Shown here: piece by piece, positions 24,845 to 33,483 of the stretch | Numbering within the stretch: the first letter of the stretch is position 1 | Layout: each line of letters begins with the position of its first letter | Source of the DNA: an uncultured Solimonas sp. | GTDB taxonomy: Bacteria > Pseudomonadota > Gammaproteobacteria > Nevskiales > Nevskiaceae | Assembly (NCBI GenBank): GCA_946478985.1 | Contig: CAMLDZ010000018.1 | Coordinates: 1 to 38,936, forward strand | Length of the DNA stretch: 38,936 bases | Direction: 5' to 3' | Translations under genes and position numbers: made by a program | The notes under the pieces: model-generated | What the model was told of the DNA's origin: nothing | Databases searched by the model: none | The model's input: only the letters and a program-made list of their open reading frames with translations

Positions 24845-25909
24845 TCAGCGCGCCCGTTGCAGCCGCAGCAATGCCAGCGCGCCCAGGCCGGCGGTCGGCA
24901 GGCCCGCCGCCAGCAAGGGATGCCAGCCGTACAACTGTCCGATGCTGGCGGTCACCTCGTTGACGACATAGAACACCAGGCCGACCAGGATGCCGACCAG
25001 CAGGCGCTGGCCCGCACCGCCGCCGCGCTGCGAGCCGAGCACGAACGGCACCGCGAACAACATCATCGCCATCACCGTCAGCGGCGTCACCAGCTTGCGC
25101 CACAACGACAGCTGATAGCTGCGCGAATCCAGGCCGTTGTCGTTGAGGTAGCCGATCAGGCGCTGCAGGCCCAGCGTGGTCAGGCTGTCGGCTTCCAGCA
25201 CGAACAGGCGCAGCACCTCCGGCGACATATGGCCGGCATACTGGTCCTCGTCGACATGGTCGGCGACGACGCGATCGGCCTCGAAGCGCGTGCGCTGGAT
25301 GTCGCGCAGCTTCCAGACGCCGTCGACGAACTCGCCGTCGCCGGCGCGCAGTACCGACTGCAGGTCCAGATCCTCGCCGAGGCGATAGATCTCGACATTG
25401 CCGACGCGGCTTTCCGAACGCAGTTCGCCGATGTGCACCACGGCAGCGCCGTCGCGCAGCCAGATGGGCCGCGTCGCCAGTCCCACCGGGGCACCGGCCT
25501 TGGCCTCGCTGCGCAGGCTGCGGGCGGCCTGCGTGCCGACCGGCACCAGCAGATCGCCGAGCACCAGCTGCAGCACGCCGAGTGCAAGGCCGGCGAACAG
25601 CACGGCCCGGCCGATCTGCATCACCGTCATGCCGGCCGCGCGCATCGCCGTGATTTCGTTCTGGGCGGCCAGGGCACCCAGACCGACCAGGGTCCCCAGC
25701 AAGGCCACCACGGGCATCAGCAGGTACAGGCCGGTCGGCATCATCATCAGGCTGTAGTAGAGCAGCTGGGCAACGCCGAAGCCGCCCTGCCCGGTCTGGT
25801 CGATGTCCGAAACGAAGCTGATGAAGGTGTAGATCGCCACCAGCACCAGCGCGACGATCGCCGAGAACGCCAGCACGTGGCTGATCAGATGTCGCGCCAG
25901 CCGGTTCAT
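24845..25909 (-). CDS. lptG: LptG, LPS export permease
   Basis: A 354-residue permease. The N-terminal MNRLARHLISHVLAFSAIVALVLVAIYTFISFVSDID has the canonical LptG beginning, and GALAAQNEITAMRAAGMTVMQIG is the coupling-helix region that contacts the ATPase LptB. A periplasmic beta-jellyroll domain (about 110-260) and C-terminal helices (KLVTPLTVMAMMLFAVPFVLGSQRGG) follow. With LptF and two LptB subunits it extracts lipopolysaccharide from the inner membrane and passes it to LptC. The ATG at 25909 overlaps the lptF stop as ATGA, so the pair is one operon. No lptB is in the window, as is normal. Confidence 0.96.
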   Translation of the reverse strand: MNRLARHLISHVLAFSAIVALVLVAIYTFISFVSDIDQTGQGGFGVAQLLYYSLMMMPTGLYLLMPVVALLGTLVGLGALAAQNEITAMRAAGMTVMQIGRAVLFAGLALGVLQLVLGDLLVPVGTQAARSLRSEAKAGAPVGLATRPIWLRDGAAVVHIGELRSESRVGNVEIYRLGEDLDLQSVLRAGDGEFVDGVWKLRDIQRTRFEADRVVADHVDEDQYAGHMSPEVLRLFVLEADSLTTLGLQRLIGYLNDNGLDSRSYQLSLWRKLVTPLTVMAMMLFAVPFVLGSQRGGGAGQRLLVGILVGLVFYVVNEVTASIGQLYGWHPLLAAGLPTAGLGALALLRLQRAR

Positions 25910-26988
25910 GCGCGCCTCCGCTGCAGCCAGTTTTGCCGCTGCGCGAGCAGCAGGCCGGCTGCCGCCAGCATCAAGGCATGCACCCACCACAGGCCCAGCA
26001 CGCTGATCGGCGCATCCTTGGCGACCCAGGCCTGGGCGACGCCGAGCAGCTGCGAATAAACCAGGTAGACGACGATGCCGATCACCAGCTTGCCGTAGCG
26101 GCCCTGGCGCGGCCGCGTATGCGCGAGCGGCACCGCCAGCAGTGCCAGCACGAACACCGAGATCGGTGCGCCGATGCGCCACTGCAGCTCGGCGCGGTCC
26201 TTGGGGTCGCTGGAGCCCAGCAGCTCGCTGGTCTTCATGATCTTGCGCTTGGAACTGACGTACATGAACTCCGGCGGGCGGATATGCGTGGTCAGCTTGT
26301 CGAAGCGGATCACGTCGAACGCCGCCGAGCCCGGCACGCCGGAATAGCGATAACCCTCTTCGAGCACCACGTCGCGCACGCCGGTGTCGGCATCGACCGC
26401 CTGACTGCCGCGACGCGCCGTGATGAAGCTGCGCGTGTTGGTCTCGACGATCTGGCCGATGACGTTCTCCAGCCGGTCGCCGTTGGGGCTCATGTGCTCG
26501 GTGAATACCACCGCGCGGTCATCGGCCACCGACTTGAAATGACCTTCCTCGAACGGATTGAACTTGATGAAACGCGCGGCGTTCTTGACCGCGTAATCCG
26601 AGGTGCGGCCGGCCCAGGGGCCGATCTGGAAGGCCAGCGCCGCCGTCACCACCGCCAGCGCGCCGCCGAGCAGCATGAATGGCCGGTACAGCGACCACAG
26701 GCCGACGCCGCAGCCGGTCATCGCCGCCACCTCGTTGTCCTGATACAGACGGCCGAGCGCCATCATGATCGCCAGCAGCAGCGACACCGGAATCAGCAGC
26801 ACCAGCACTTGCAGGCTGGACAGCAGCGCGACCTGCAGCAGCAGGTCCTGCGGCAGCTCGCCGGCCGCCGCCTGGGCGAGGAACCGCGCGAAACGGCTCG
26901 ACACCATGATGGCCAGCAACACCAGCGTGACGCCGAGCCAGGCGCTACCGGCCTCGCGCAGCAGATAGCGGTCAAGAACCCCTTTCAT
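25906..26988 (-). CDS. lptF: LptF, LPS export permease
   Basis: A 360-residue permease, partner of LptG. MKGVLDRYLLREAGSAWLGVTLVLLAIMVSSRFARFL opens with the first helices; GRLYQDNEVAAMTGCGVGLWSLYRPF is the coupling helix for LptB. The periplasmic domain (about 115-265) includes FNPFEEGHFKSVADDRAVVFTEH and is followed by APISVFVLALLAVPLAHTRPRQGRYGKLVIGI. It lies divergent from pepA across 262 bases, the classical gammaproteobacterial arrangement. It is essential for outer-membrane lipopolysaccharide assembly. Confidence 0.96.
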   Translation of the reverse strand: MKGVLDRYLLREAGSAWLGVTLVLLAIMVSSRFARFLAQAAAGELPQDLLLQVALLSSLQVLVLLIPVSLLLAIMMALGRLYQDNEVAAMTGCGVGLWSLYRPFMLLGGALAVVTAALAFQIGPWAGRTSDYAVKNAARFIKFNPFEEGHFKSVADDRAVVFTEHMSPNGDRLENVIGQIVETNTRSFITARRGSQAVDADTGVRDVVLEEGYRYSGVPGSAAFDVIRFDKLTTHIRPPEFMYVSSKRKIMKTSELLGSSDPKDRAELQWRIGAPISVFVLALLAVPLAHTRPRQGRYGKLVIGIVVYLVYSQLLGVAQAWVAKDAPISVLGLWWVHALMLAAAGLLLAQRQNWLQRRRA

Positions 26989-27100
26989 TCAGATACCTGC
27001 CCGGTCGCGGTCGCCACGGCGGGCGCATTGATATTGAGGACGGTCGACGATAACTCGAATTTTGCCGCGGACATGCGGCGCTTCGCTAGGGGCTCGCCCC

Positions 27101-27128
27101 TTGTTTCGAGGAATCCAGCGGGTAAAAT
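27101..27128 (+). promoter_or_regulatory. Candidate sigma-70 promoter of pepA
   Basis: TTGTTT (27101-27106), a 16-base spacer and TAAAAT (27123-27128). The -10 is one base from consensus. Transcription would start near 27135, giving a leader of about 115 bases. A promoter for lptF in the same 262-base intergenic region was not recognised. Confidence 0.5.
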
Positions 27129-27250
27129 GGCCTGCGATTTACAATCTCCTTGTTACGGAACCTGATGCCATCGGCCTCTCGCCGTTGTCTTTCCGGCCCG
27201 GAGAACTCGCTGCAGCGAGCTTTATCGAACCAACAAAAGCCTGAGCGATC

Positions 27251-28771
27251 ATGGAATATTTTATAAAAAGCGGAAATCCGGAGAAACAGCGCGTCGCCTG
27301 CGTGATCGTCGGAATTTTTGACCGCCGCACGCTGTCGGACGCCGCGACCACCATCGATCAGGTCAGCGACGGCGCGATCGCCAGCGTGATGCGCCGCGGC
27401 GACATGGACGGCAAGGTCGGCAGCACCGTGATCCTGCACAATGTCCCCGGCACCTTTGCCGACCGCGTGATGCTGGTGGGCCTGGGCAAGGAGCGCAACT
27501 TCGACGAGGCCGCCTACCGGAAAGTTCACGCCGCCGCCGCCAAGGCGCTGCGCCAGACCGGCTCGATCGACGCCGTCTCCTACCTCACCCATCTGCCGAT
27601 CAAGAATCGCGACTTCCAGTGGAACGTCGCGCAGGCGACGCTGGTCACCGAGGACACCTTCTACCGCTTCGACGAATGCCGCGGCGCCAAGGCGCGCGAG
27701 CAGATCACGCCGCTGAAGCTGGAGCGCTACACCTTCGACGTGCCGCGCCGCTCCGACCTGCCGGTCGGCGAGCGCGGCCTGGCCGAGGCGCTGGCCACCG
27801 CCAAGGGCGTGGCGCTGGCCAAGGACCTGGCCAACCTGCCCGGCAATATCTGCACGCCGACCTATCTGGCCGAACAGGCCAAGAAGCTGGCGACGCAGTA
27901 CCCGGCGATCAAGACCAAGATTCTTGAGAAGGCCGAGATGGAAAAGCTCGGCATGGGCTCGCTGCTGTCGGTGGCCAAGGGCTCCAGCCAGCCGCCCAAG
28001 CTGATCGTCATGGAGTATTTCAAGGGTCCCAAGGGTGAAAAGCCCATCGCCCTGGTCGGCAAGGGCCTGACCTTCGACGCCGGCGGCATCTCGATCAAGC
28101 CGGCGGCGCAGATGGACGAGATGAAGTTCGACATGTGCGGCGGCGCCTCGGTGTTCGGTGCGCTGCTGGCGATCGCCGAACTCAAGTTGCCGCTCAACGT
28201 CGTTGGCATCGTCGCGGCGACCGAGAACCTGATCAATGGCGAGGCCAACAAGCCGGGCGACATCGTCACCAGCATGGCCGGCATCACCATCGAGGTGCTC
28301 AACACCGATGCCGAGGGACGCCTGATCCTCTGCGACGCGCTGACCTACGCCGAGCAGAACTACGAGCCCAGCGCCTGCCTCGACATGGCGACGCTGACCG
28401 GCGCCTGCGTGGTCGCGCTCGGCAATGTCGCCACCGGCCTGTTCAGCAACGCGCCGGCGCTGGGCCGTGCGCTGCTCGCCGCCGGCGAGCAATCCGGCGA
28501 CCGTGCCTGGGAACTGCCGTTGTGGGCCGACTACGACGAGAACATCAAGAGCGAGTTCGCCGACGTCGCCAACATCGCCACGCGCGGCGGCCGCGAGGCC
28601 GGTGCGATCATCGGCGCCACCTTCCTGCACCGCTTCACCAAGCGCATGAAGTGGGCGCATCTGGACATCGCTGGCACCGCCTGGATCGGCAAGAAAGCCA
28701 CCGGCCGCCCGGTGCCGCTGCTGGTCAACTACCTGCTCGGTGTCGCCGCCAAGAAAACCGACACCGAGTAA
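27251..28771 (+). CDS. pepA: PepA, leucyl aminopeptidase (M17)
   Basis: A 506-residue M17 leucyl aminopeptidase. The dinuclear-zinc and catalytic residues are in place: Lys271 and Asp276 (VGKGLTFDAGGIS), Asp294 (MKFDMCGG), and Asp353, Glu355, Arg357 in the NTDAEGRL signature. Each is one position from E. coli PepA. It removes N-terminal residues from peptides in the cytoplasm; the E. coli protein also binds DNA in carAB control and in Xer recombination. The N-terminal roughly 180 residues form the DNA-binding/hexamer domain. It is divergent from lptF and ends before a strong terminator. Confidence 0.96.
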   Translation: MEYFIKSGNPEKQRVACVIVGIFDRRTLSDAATTIDQVSDGAIASVMRRGDMDGKVGSTVILHNVPGTFADRVMLVGLGKERNFDEAAYRKVHAAAAKALRQTGSIDAVSYLTHLPIKNRDFQWNVAQATLVTEDTFYRFDECRGAKAREQITPLKLERYTFDVPRRSDLPVGERGLAEALATAKGVALAKDLANLPGNICTPTYLAEQAKKLATQYPAIKTKILEKAEMEKLGMGSLLSVAKGSSQPPKLIVMEYFKGPKGEKPIALVGKGLTFDAGGISIKPAAQMDEMKFDMCGGASVFGALLAIAELKLPLNVVGIVAATENLINGEANKPGDIVTSMAGITIEVLNTDAEGRLILCDALTYAEQNYEPSACLDMATLTGACVVALGNVATGLFSNAPALGRALLAAGEQSGDRAWELPLWADYDENIKSEFADVANIATRGGREAGAIIGATFLHRFTKRMKWAHLDIAGTAWIGKKATGRPVPLLVNYLLGVAAKKTDTE

Positions 28772-28790
28772 GTGTCACCGCCTCAAGATC

Positions 28791-28825
28791 GCCGCCGTTC
28801 ATTCATGGTGACCGGCGGCTTTTTT
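28791..28825 (+). terminator. Intrinsic terminator of pepA
   Basis: GCCGCCG (28791-28797) pairs with CGGCGGC (28813-28819), with a 15-base loop and TTTTTT at 28820-28825. It starts 20 bases after the pepA stop and separates it from the convergent binding-protein gene. Confidence 0.85.
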
Positions 28826-28841
28826 GTGCGCACCGTCCGGC

Positions 28842-29669
28842 TCAGTTGCCGAGGTTCTGCATCCAGGCGGTGCCCTCGAACCACTTCCGATAGAGCGCGT
28901 CGTAGCTGCCGTCGGCCTTCACCGTGCGCAGGAAGTTGTTCAGCCAGTTGAGGAAGTCCGGATCACCCTTGCGCAGGCCCCAGCCCAGCGGCTCCTGCGT
29001 GAACGGTGTGGCCAGATGGCCGAGCTGGCCCGGATAGCGGGCGACGTAGACGGCGTTGTACGGCAGATCGTAGACGAAGGCGTCGGCGCGGCCGTTGCGC
29101 ACTTCCAGCGTCGCTTCCGCCTCGCTGGCAAAGGCCTTGAGCTTGGCCTTCGGAAAGAACTTGCGCATGGCGATGTCGCCGGTGGTGCCGAGCTTGCTGA
29201 TGACGGTGTACTGCGGATCATTGAGCTGCTCGCGCGTGGCGATCTTGCCGATCAGGTCCTTGCGCAGCAGCACGGTCTGGCCGATGACGATGTACGGATC
29301 GGCGAAGTTGACCTGCAGGTTGCGCTCCGGCGTGATCGTCATGCCGCCCATCAAGAGGTCGAACTTGTCGGTCAGCAGCGCCGGGATGATGCCGTCCCAT
29401 TCGGTGTTGACCAGCGTCAGCTTGACGCCCATGTAGCGCGCCATCAGCCGCGCCAGGTCGACATCGAAGCCGATGATGTTGCCCTTCTTGTCGCGCATCT
29501 CGAACGGCATGTAGCCGGCCTCGACACCGACGCGCAGCTCGCCGCGCTTGAGGATCTGCGCCAGCGTCGATTTCTCCCACAACGCCTGATCGGAGGCCGC
29601 CGCGACGCCGCTGAGCAGTGTCAGCACGCCGCCGATCGACAGCAGCACCAACCGCAGGATTTTCCTCAT
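28842..29669 (-). CDS. Periplasmic amino-acid-binding protein (ABC family 3)
   Basis: A 275-residue extracellular solute-binding protein, family 3. The signal peptide is MRKILRLVLLSIGGVLTLLSGVAAA. The mature protein has LRVGVEAGYMPFEMRDKKGNIIGFDVDLARLMA, then FDLLMGGMTITPERNLQVNFADPYI, and a second lobe with GTTGDIAMRKFFP. These are typical of polar amino-acid binding proteins. No permease or ATPase gene is adjacent, so it is either an orphan or serves a transporter elsewhere. It is divergent from the arginine-succinylation cluster, so it may bind arginine or a related amino acid; that is inference. The ATG at 29669 is chosen; a GTG at 29678 adds three residues. Confidence 0.88.
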   Translation of the reverse strand: MRKILRLVLLSIGGVLTLLSGVAAASDQALWEKSTLAQILKRGELRVGVEAGYMPFEMRDKKGNIIGFDVDLARLMARYMGVKLTLVNTEWDGIIPALLTDKFDLLMGGMTITPERNLQVNFADPYIVIGQTVLLRKDLIGKIATREQLNDPQYTVISKLGTTGDIAMRKFFPKAKLKAFASEAEATLEVRNGRADAFVYDLPYNAVYVARYPGQLGHLATPFTQEPLGWGLRKGDPDFLNWLNNFLRTVKADGSYDALYRKWFEGTAWMQNLGN

Positions 29670-29689
29670 GCGCGTCACGTCCGGCGGCC

Positions 29690-29695
29690 TAGAAT
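29690..29695 (+). promoter_or_regulatory. Possible -10 element of the ast-like cluster
   Basis: TAGAAT at 29690-29695, 36 bases upstream of the M20 gene, preceded by a GC-rich spacer without a clear -35. The same CTAGAAT-N3-GTC pattern occurs before astB (34346-34358). Weak evidence on its own. Confidence 0.3.
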
Positions 29696-29730
29696 GAAGT
29701 CGACTGGATTAGAGCAGACCGGTTGATGCC

Positions 29731-30948
29731 ATGCGAACCCTCGCACCCGAAACCGCTGCACTGCTGCACTGGACCGCCGCGCAGGCGCCGCTGCTGCGCG
29801 AGGAACTGCTGCGGCTGGCCAACCTCAACTCCGGCAGCTTCAACGCCGCCGGCGTGCGCGCGGTGGCCGAGGCGCTGCTGCCGCGCTTCGCGGCGCTGGG
29901 CGCCGAGCCGCAGTGGATCCCGCTGGCCGCGCAGCGCAGCAGCGCCGACGACGGCAGCCTGCGCGAGCGCCCGCTGGCACCGGCGCTGCGCTTGCGGCAG
30001 CGCCCGCAGGCGCCGCTGCAGATCTTCCTGGGCGGCCATCTCGATACCGTCTACGGCGTCGATCATCCGTTCCAGACGGCGCGTTTCATCGACGACGACA
30101 CCGTGCACGGCCCTGGCGTCGCCGACCTCAAGGGCGGCCTGCTGGTGATGTGGCTGGCGCTGGCGACGCTGGAGCGCAGCCCCTGGCGTGAGCGCATCGG
30201 CTGGGAGGTGTTGCTCAATCCGGATGAGGAGATCGGCAGCACCGGCTCGGCGCCGCTGCTGGCCGAGGCGGCGCGGCGCAACCATCTGGGCCTGGTCTTC
30301 GAGCCGGCGTTCGCCGACGGCGCGCTGGCCTCGGCGCGCAAGGGCAGCGGCAACTTCGAGCTGCTGGTGCACGGCCGCGCCGCGCACGCCGGCCGTAATC
30401 CGCAGGACGGCCGCAACGCGATCGCCGCTGCCGCGCGCGTCGTCACCGCGCTGGTCAGGCTGCGTCGCGACGGCGTGACGATCAACCCGGCCGCGCTGCA
30501 CGGCGGCGGTCCGCTCAACGTCGTGCCGGACTTCTGCCTGCTGCGCTTCAACGTCCGCACCGCGCAGCCGGCCGATGCGAGCTGGCTGCAGGAACAGCTC
30601 GACGATCTGCTGCGCAGCTTCGGCGGCGACGGCCTGGCTTTCGAACTGCGCGGCGGCTTCACGCGGCCGCCGAAACCCGTCGACGCAGCGCAGCAGCGCC
30701 TGATGGACTGGATCGGCGACTGCGGCCGCAGCCTGGAGCTGCCGCTGGACTTCCGTCCGACCGGGGGCTGCTGCGACGGCAACAATCTCGCCGCGCAGGG
30801 CTTGCCCAACCTCGACACCCTGGGTGTGGTCGGCCACGACATCCATAGCGCGCAGGAAACCATGCGCTGGTCGAGCCTGGCCGAACGCGCGCAGCTGTCG
30901 GCCCTGCTGCTGCTGCGGCTCGCCAGCGGGCAGTGGAGCTGGACGTGA
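29731..30948 (+). CDS. M20-family metallohydrolase (glutamate carboxypeptidase-like)
   Basis: A 405-residue zinc hydrolase. The ligand set is visible: His103 and the Asp105 motif (GGHLDTVY), Asp132 (GPGVADLKGG), Glu166 and Glu167 (NPDEEIGS), Glu191 (VFEPAF) and a C-terminal His in GHDIHSAQE. The dimerisation domain contains KGSGNFELLVHGRAAHAGRNPQDGRNA. The pattern matches the CPG2-like branch of M20, which hydrolyses N-acyl glutamates. It overlaps astA by four bases, so it is the first gene of the ast-like operon. No astE is visible, so I suggest it may hydrolyse N-succinylglutamate to glutamate and succinate, but this needs proof. There is no signal peptide, so it is cytoplasmic. Confidence 0.87.
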   Translation: MRTLAPETAALLHWTAAQAPLLREELLRLANLNSGSFNAAGVRAVAEALLPRFAALGAEPQWIPLAAQRSSADDGSLRERPLAPALRLRQRPQAPLQIFLGGHLDTVYGVDHPFQTARFIDDDTVHGPGVADLKGGLLVMWLALATLERSPWRERIGWEVLLNPDEEIGSTGSAPLLAEAARRNHLGLVFEPAFADGALASARKGSGNFELLVHGRAAHAGRNPQDGRNAIAAAARVVTALVRLRRDGVTINPAALHGGGPLNVVPDFCLLRFNVRTAQPADASWLQEQLDDLLRSFGGDGLAFELRGGFTRPPKPVDAAQQRLMDWIGDCGRSLELPLDFRPTGGCCDGNNLAAQGLPNLDTLGVVGHDIHSAQETMRWSSLAERAQLSALLLLRLASGQWSWT

Positions 30949-31958
30949 AGTTCGTGCGGCCGATCGCCGCCGACGATCTCGACGCGCTGCTGGAACTGGC
31001 GCGCGGTGCCGGCAGCGGCTTCACTTCGCTGCCGCCGGTGCGCGAGGTGCTGCAGCAGAAGATCGAACGCTCGCTGCAGTCGTTCGCCGCCGAGCCCGTC
31101 GCGCCGGGCCAGGAGCGTTATCTGTTCGTGCTCGAAGACGCCGGCAGCGGCGCGATCCAGGGCTGCTGCGCGATCGAGGCTGCCTGCGGACTGGCCGAAC
31201 CGTTCTACAACTACCACGTCGGCCTGACCGTGCAGGCCAGCGACGCGCTGGGCGTCTACACGCAGCTGCCGACCTTGTACCTGTCCAACGACCTGACCGG
31301 CAGCACGGTGCTGTGCTCGCTGTTCCTGCACCCCGACGCGCGGCGCGGCGGCTACGGCGGCCTGCTGTCGCGCTCGCGCTTCCTGTTCATGAAGAACTTT
31401 CCGCAGCGTTTCTCCAGCCGGATCGTGGCCGAGCTGCGCGGCGTCTCCGATGCGCAGGGCCGTTCGCCGTTCTGGGAGGGCCTGGGCCGGCATTTCTTCC
31501 GCATCGAGTACGACGACGCCGAGCACATCGTCGGCCGCGGCAACAAGGCGGTGATCGCCGAGCTGATGCCCAAGCACCCGATCTACACGACCCTGCTGGC
31601 GCCGGAAGCGCAGGCGGTGCTGGGCCAGGTGCACGAGCAGACCGCGCCGGCGCGACGGCTGCTGGAGGACGAAGGCTTCCGCTATCAGCACTACATCGAC
31701 ATCTTCGACGGCGGGCCGACGCTGGAAGCGCCGCTGCACGCGATCCGCAGCGCGCAGCGCTCGCGCGTGCTGCCGATGACCATCGGCGGTCCGTTGCCCG
31801 GCGCCCGGCCGCATCTGCTCGCCAACCAGAAGCTTGGCGCCTTCCGCTGCCTGCTGGCCGATCTGAAGCCGGAACGCGATGGCGTCGCCCTGCCCGCTAC
31901 GCTGGCCAGAGTCCTGCAGCTGCGCAACGGCGACGACGTACGGATCTGCAGCCTGTGA
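30945..31958 (+). CDS. astA: AstA, arginine N-succinyltransferase
   Basis: A 337-residue GNAT-like enzyme that transfers succinyl from succinyl-CoA to the alpha-amine of arginine, the first step of the AST pathway. Family marks are RPIAADDLDALLELA at the N-terminus, GAGSGFTSLP, EPFYNYHVGLTVQAS, LYLSNDLTGSTVLCSLFLHPDARRGGYGGLLSRSRFLFM and the C-terminal NQKLGAFRCLLADL. I chose GTG at 30945, which overlaps the M20 stop as GTGA and has GGAG seven bases before; GTG at 30933 would add four residues. It is followed by astD after 7 bases. Confidence 0.94.
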   Translation: MKFVRPIAADDLDALLELARGAGSGFTSLPPVREVLQQKIERSLQSFAAEPVAPGQERYLFVLEDAGSGAIQGCCAIEAACGLAEPFYNYHVGLTVQASDALGVYTQLPTLYLSNDLTGSTVLCSLFLHPDARRGGYGGLLSRSRFLFMKNFPQRFSSRIVAELRGVSDAQGRSPFWEGLGRHFFRIEYDDAEHIVGRGNKAVIAELMPKHPIYTTLLAPEAQAVLGQVHEQTAPARRLLEDEGFRYQHYIDIFDGGPTLEAPLHAIRSAQRSRVLPMTIGGPLPGARPHLLANQKLGAFRCLLADLKPERDGVALPATLARVLQLRNGDDVRICSL

Positions 31959-31965
31959 AACGCCC

Positions 31966-33435
31966 ATGAACGAAGCGCGCACGCAACTGCTGATCGACGG
32001 CCAATGGCGCGATGGCGGCGGCGGCGAGCTGGACAGCCTGGACCCTGCCAGCGGCCAGAGCATCTGGCGCGGCGCGGTTGCCAACCACGAAGACGTGCAC
32101 GAAGCCTTTGCCGCCGCGCGCCGCGCCGCCGCCGACTGGGCGCTGCGCGCGCCGGCCGAGCGTGCCGCGCTGCTGCGCGCCTATGCACAGCAGCTGGAGG
32201 CGCGGCGCGAACCGCTGGCGGCGCTGATCGGCCGCGAAACCGGCAAGCCGCTCTGGGAGGCGCGCAGCGAAGTCGCCAGCATGATCGGCAAGGTCGAGCT
32301 GAGCATCCGCGCCGCCGCCGAACGCGCCGGCACGCACGAGCAAAGCGCCGATGGCCTGCGCCAGGTGCTGCGTCACAAGCCGCACGGCGTCGTCGCCGTA
32401 TTCGGCCCTTACAATTTTCCCGGCCACCTGCCGAACGGCCACATCGCACCGGCCCTGCTCGCCGGCAACACGGTGCTGTTCAAGCCCAGCGAGCACACCC
32501 CGGCGGTCGGCGCGGCGATGGTCGCCTGCTGGCAGGACGCCGGCCTGCCGCCGGGCGTGCTTAACCTGCTGCAGGGCGAGCGCGCCACCGGCGAGGCGAT
32601 CGCCGCGCACCGCGAGCTCGACGGCCTGTTCTTCACCGGCAGCGCCAGGACCGGCGAGCTGCTGCAGCGCGAGTTCGTCGGCCGTCACCAGATCCTGGCG
32701 CTGGAGCTGGGCGGCAACAATCCGCTGCTGATCCGCCAGACCGGTCACGTCGACGCGGCGCTGCACGACGTGCTGATGTCGGCCTTCATCACCAGCGGGC
32801 AGCGTTGCAGCTGCGCCCGACGGCTGCTGCTGCCTCGCGGCAGCTGGGGCGACGCGTTTCTGCTGCGCTTGATCGATGCCGCCGGCCGGCTGCGCATCGG
32901 CGCCTGGGACGACACGCCGGAGCCGTTCATGGGTCCGCTGATTTCGGCGCAGGCGGCGCGGCAGATGATCGATGCGCAGGACCGGCTGATCGCCCTCGGC
33001 GCGCAGGCGCTGCTGCCATTGCGCCGGCTCGAACGCGGCAGCGCTTTCGTCACGCCGGGCATCATCGACGTCAGCAGCATCGAAGCGCCGGACGAGGAAC
33101 ACTTCGGGCCGCTGCTGCAGTTGCACCGCTACGACGGCTTCGACGAGGCGATCGCGCGGGCCAATGCCACGCGCTATGGCCTGGCCGCCGGCTTCATCGG
33201 CGACGACGAGGCCGAGTACCGGCATTTCTTCGCGCGATCTCGCGCCGGCATCGTCAACTTCAACCGGCCGACCACCGGCGCCTCGGGGGCGATGCCCTTC
33301 GGCGGCATCGGCGCCAGCGGCAACCATCATCCGAGCGGCTGGTACGCGGCCGACTACTGCGCCTATCCGGTGGCCAGCTTCGAGGCGGACGCGCCGCAGC
33401 TGCCCGCCAGGATCGCACCAGGTCTCAGTCTGTAG
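31966..33435 (+). CDS. astD: AstD, N-succinylglutamate 5-semialdehyde dehydrogenase
   Basis: A 489-residue NAD(P)-dependent aldehyde dehydrogenase. VFGPYNFPGHLPNGHIAPALLAGNTVLFKPSEHTP is the dinucleotide-binding region; FFTGSARTGELLQ follows. The general base is Glu247 (LELGGNNPLL) and the nucleophile is Cys281 (SGQRCSCARRL). NFNRPTTGASGAMPFGGIGASGNHHPS near the C-terminus is specific for AstD. It oxidises succinylglutamate semialdehyde to succinylglutamate. The ATG at 31966 follows astA by seven bases. No aminotransferase (AstC), which would supply its substrate, is in the window. Confidence 0.95.
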   Translation: MNEARTQLLIDGQWRDGGGGELDSLDPASGQSIWRGAVANHEDVHEAFAAARRAAADWALRAPAERAALLRAYAQQLEARREPLAALIGRETGKPLWEARSEVASMIGKVELSIRAAAERAGTHEQSADGLRQVLRHKPHGVVAVFGPYNFPGHLPNGHIAPALLAGNTVLFKPSEHTPAVGAAMVACWQDAGLPPGVLNLLQGERATGEAIAAHRELDGLFFTGSARTGELLQREFVGRHQILALELGGNNPLLIRQTGHVDAALHDVLMSAFITSGQRCSCARRLLLPRGSWGDAFLLRLIDAAGRLRIGAWDDTPEPFMGPLISAQAARQMIDAQDRLIALGAQALLPLRRLERGSAFVTPGIIDVSSIEAPDEEHFGPLLQLHRYDGFDEAIARANATRYGLAAGFIGDDEAEYRHFFARSRAGIVNFNRPTTGASGAMPFGGIGASGNHHPSGWYAADYCAYPVASFEADAPQLPARIAPGLSL

Positions 33436-33483
33436 CGCGGCAGCCGCGTAGCGTGCTCACGGGTTCACCGCCTGGAGATGAGC

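Noticed and set aside
33436..33448. Small hairpin CGCGG-CAG-CCGCG right after the astD stop
   Set aside because: A five-base stem without a T tract; too short to be called a terminator.
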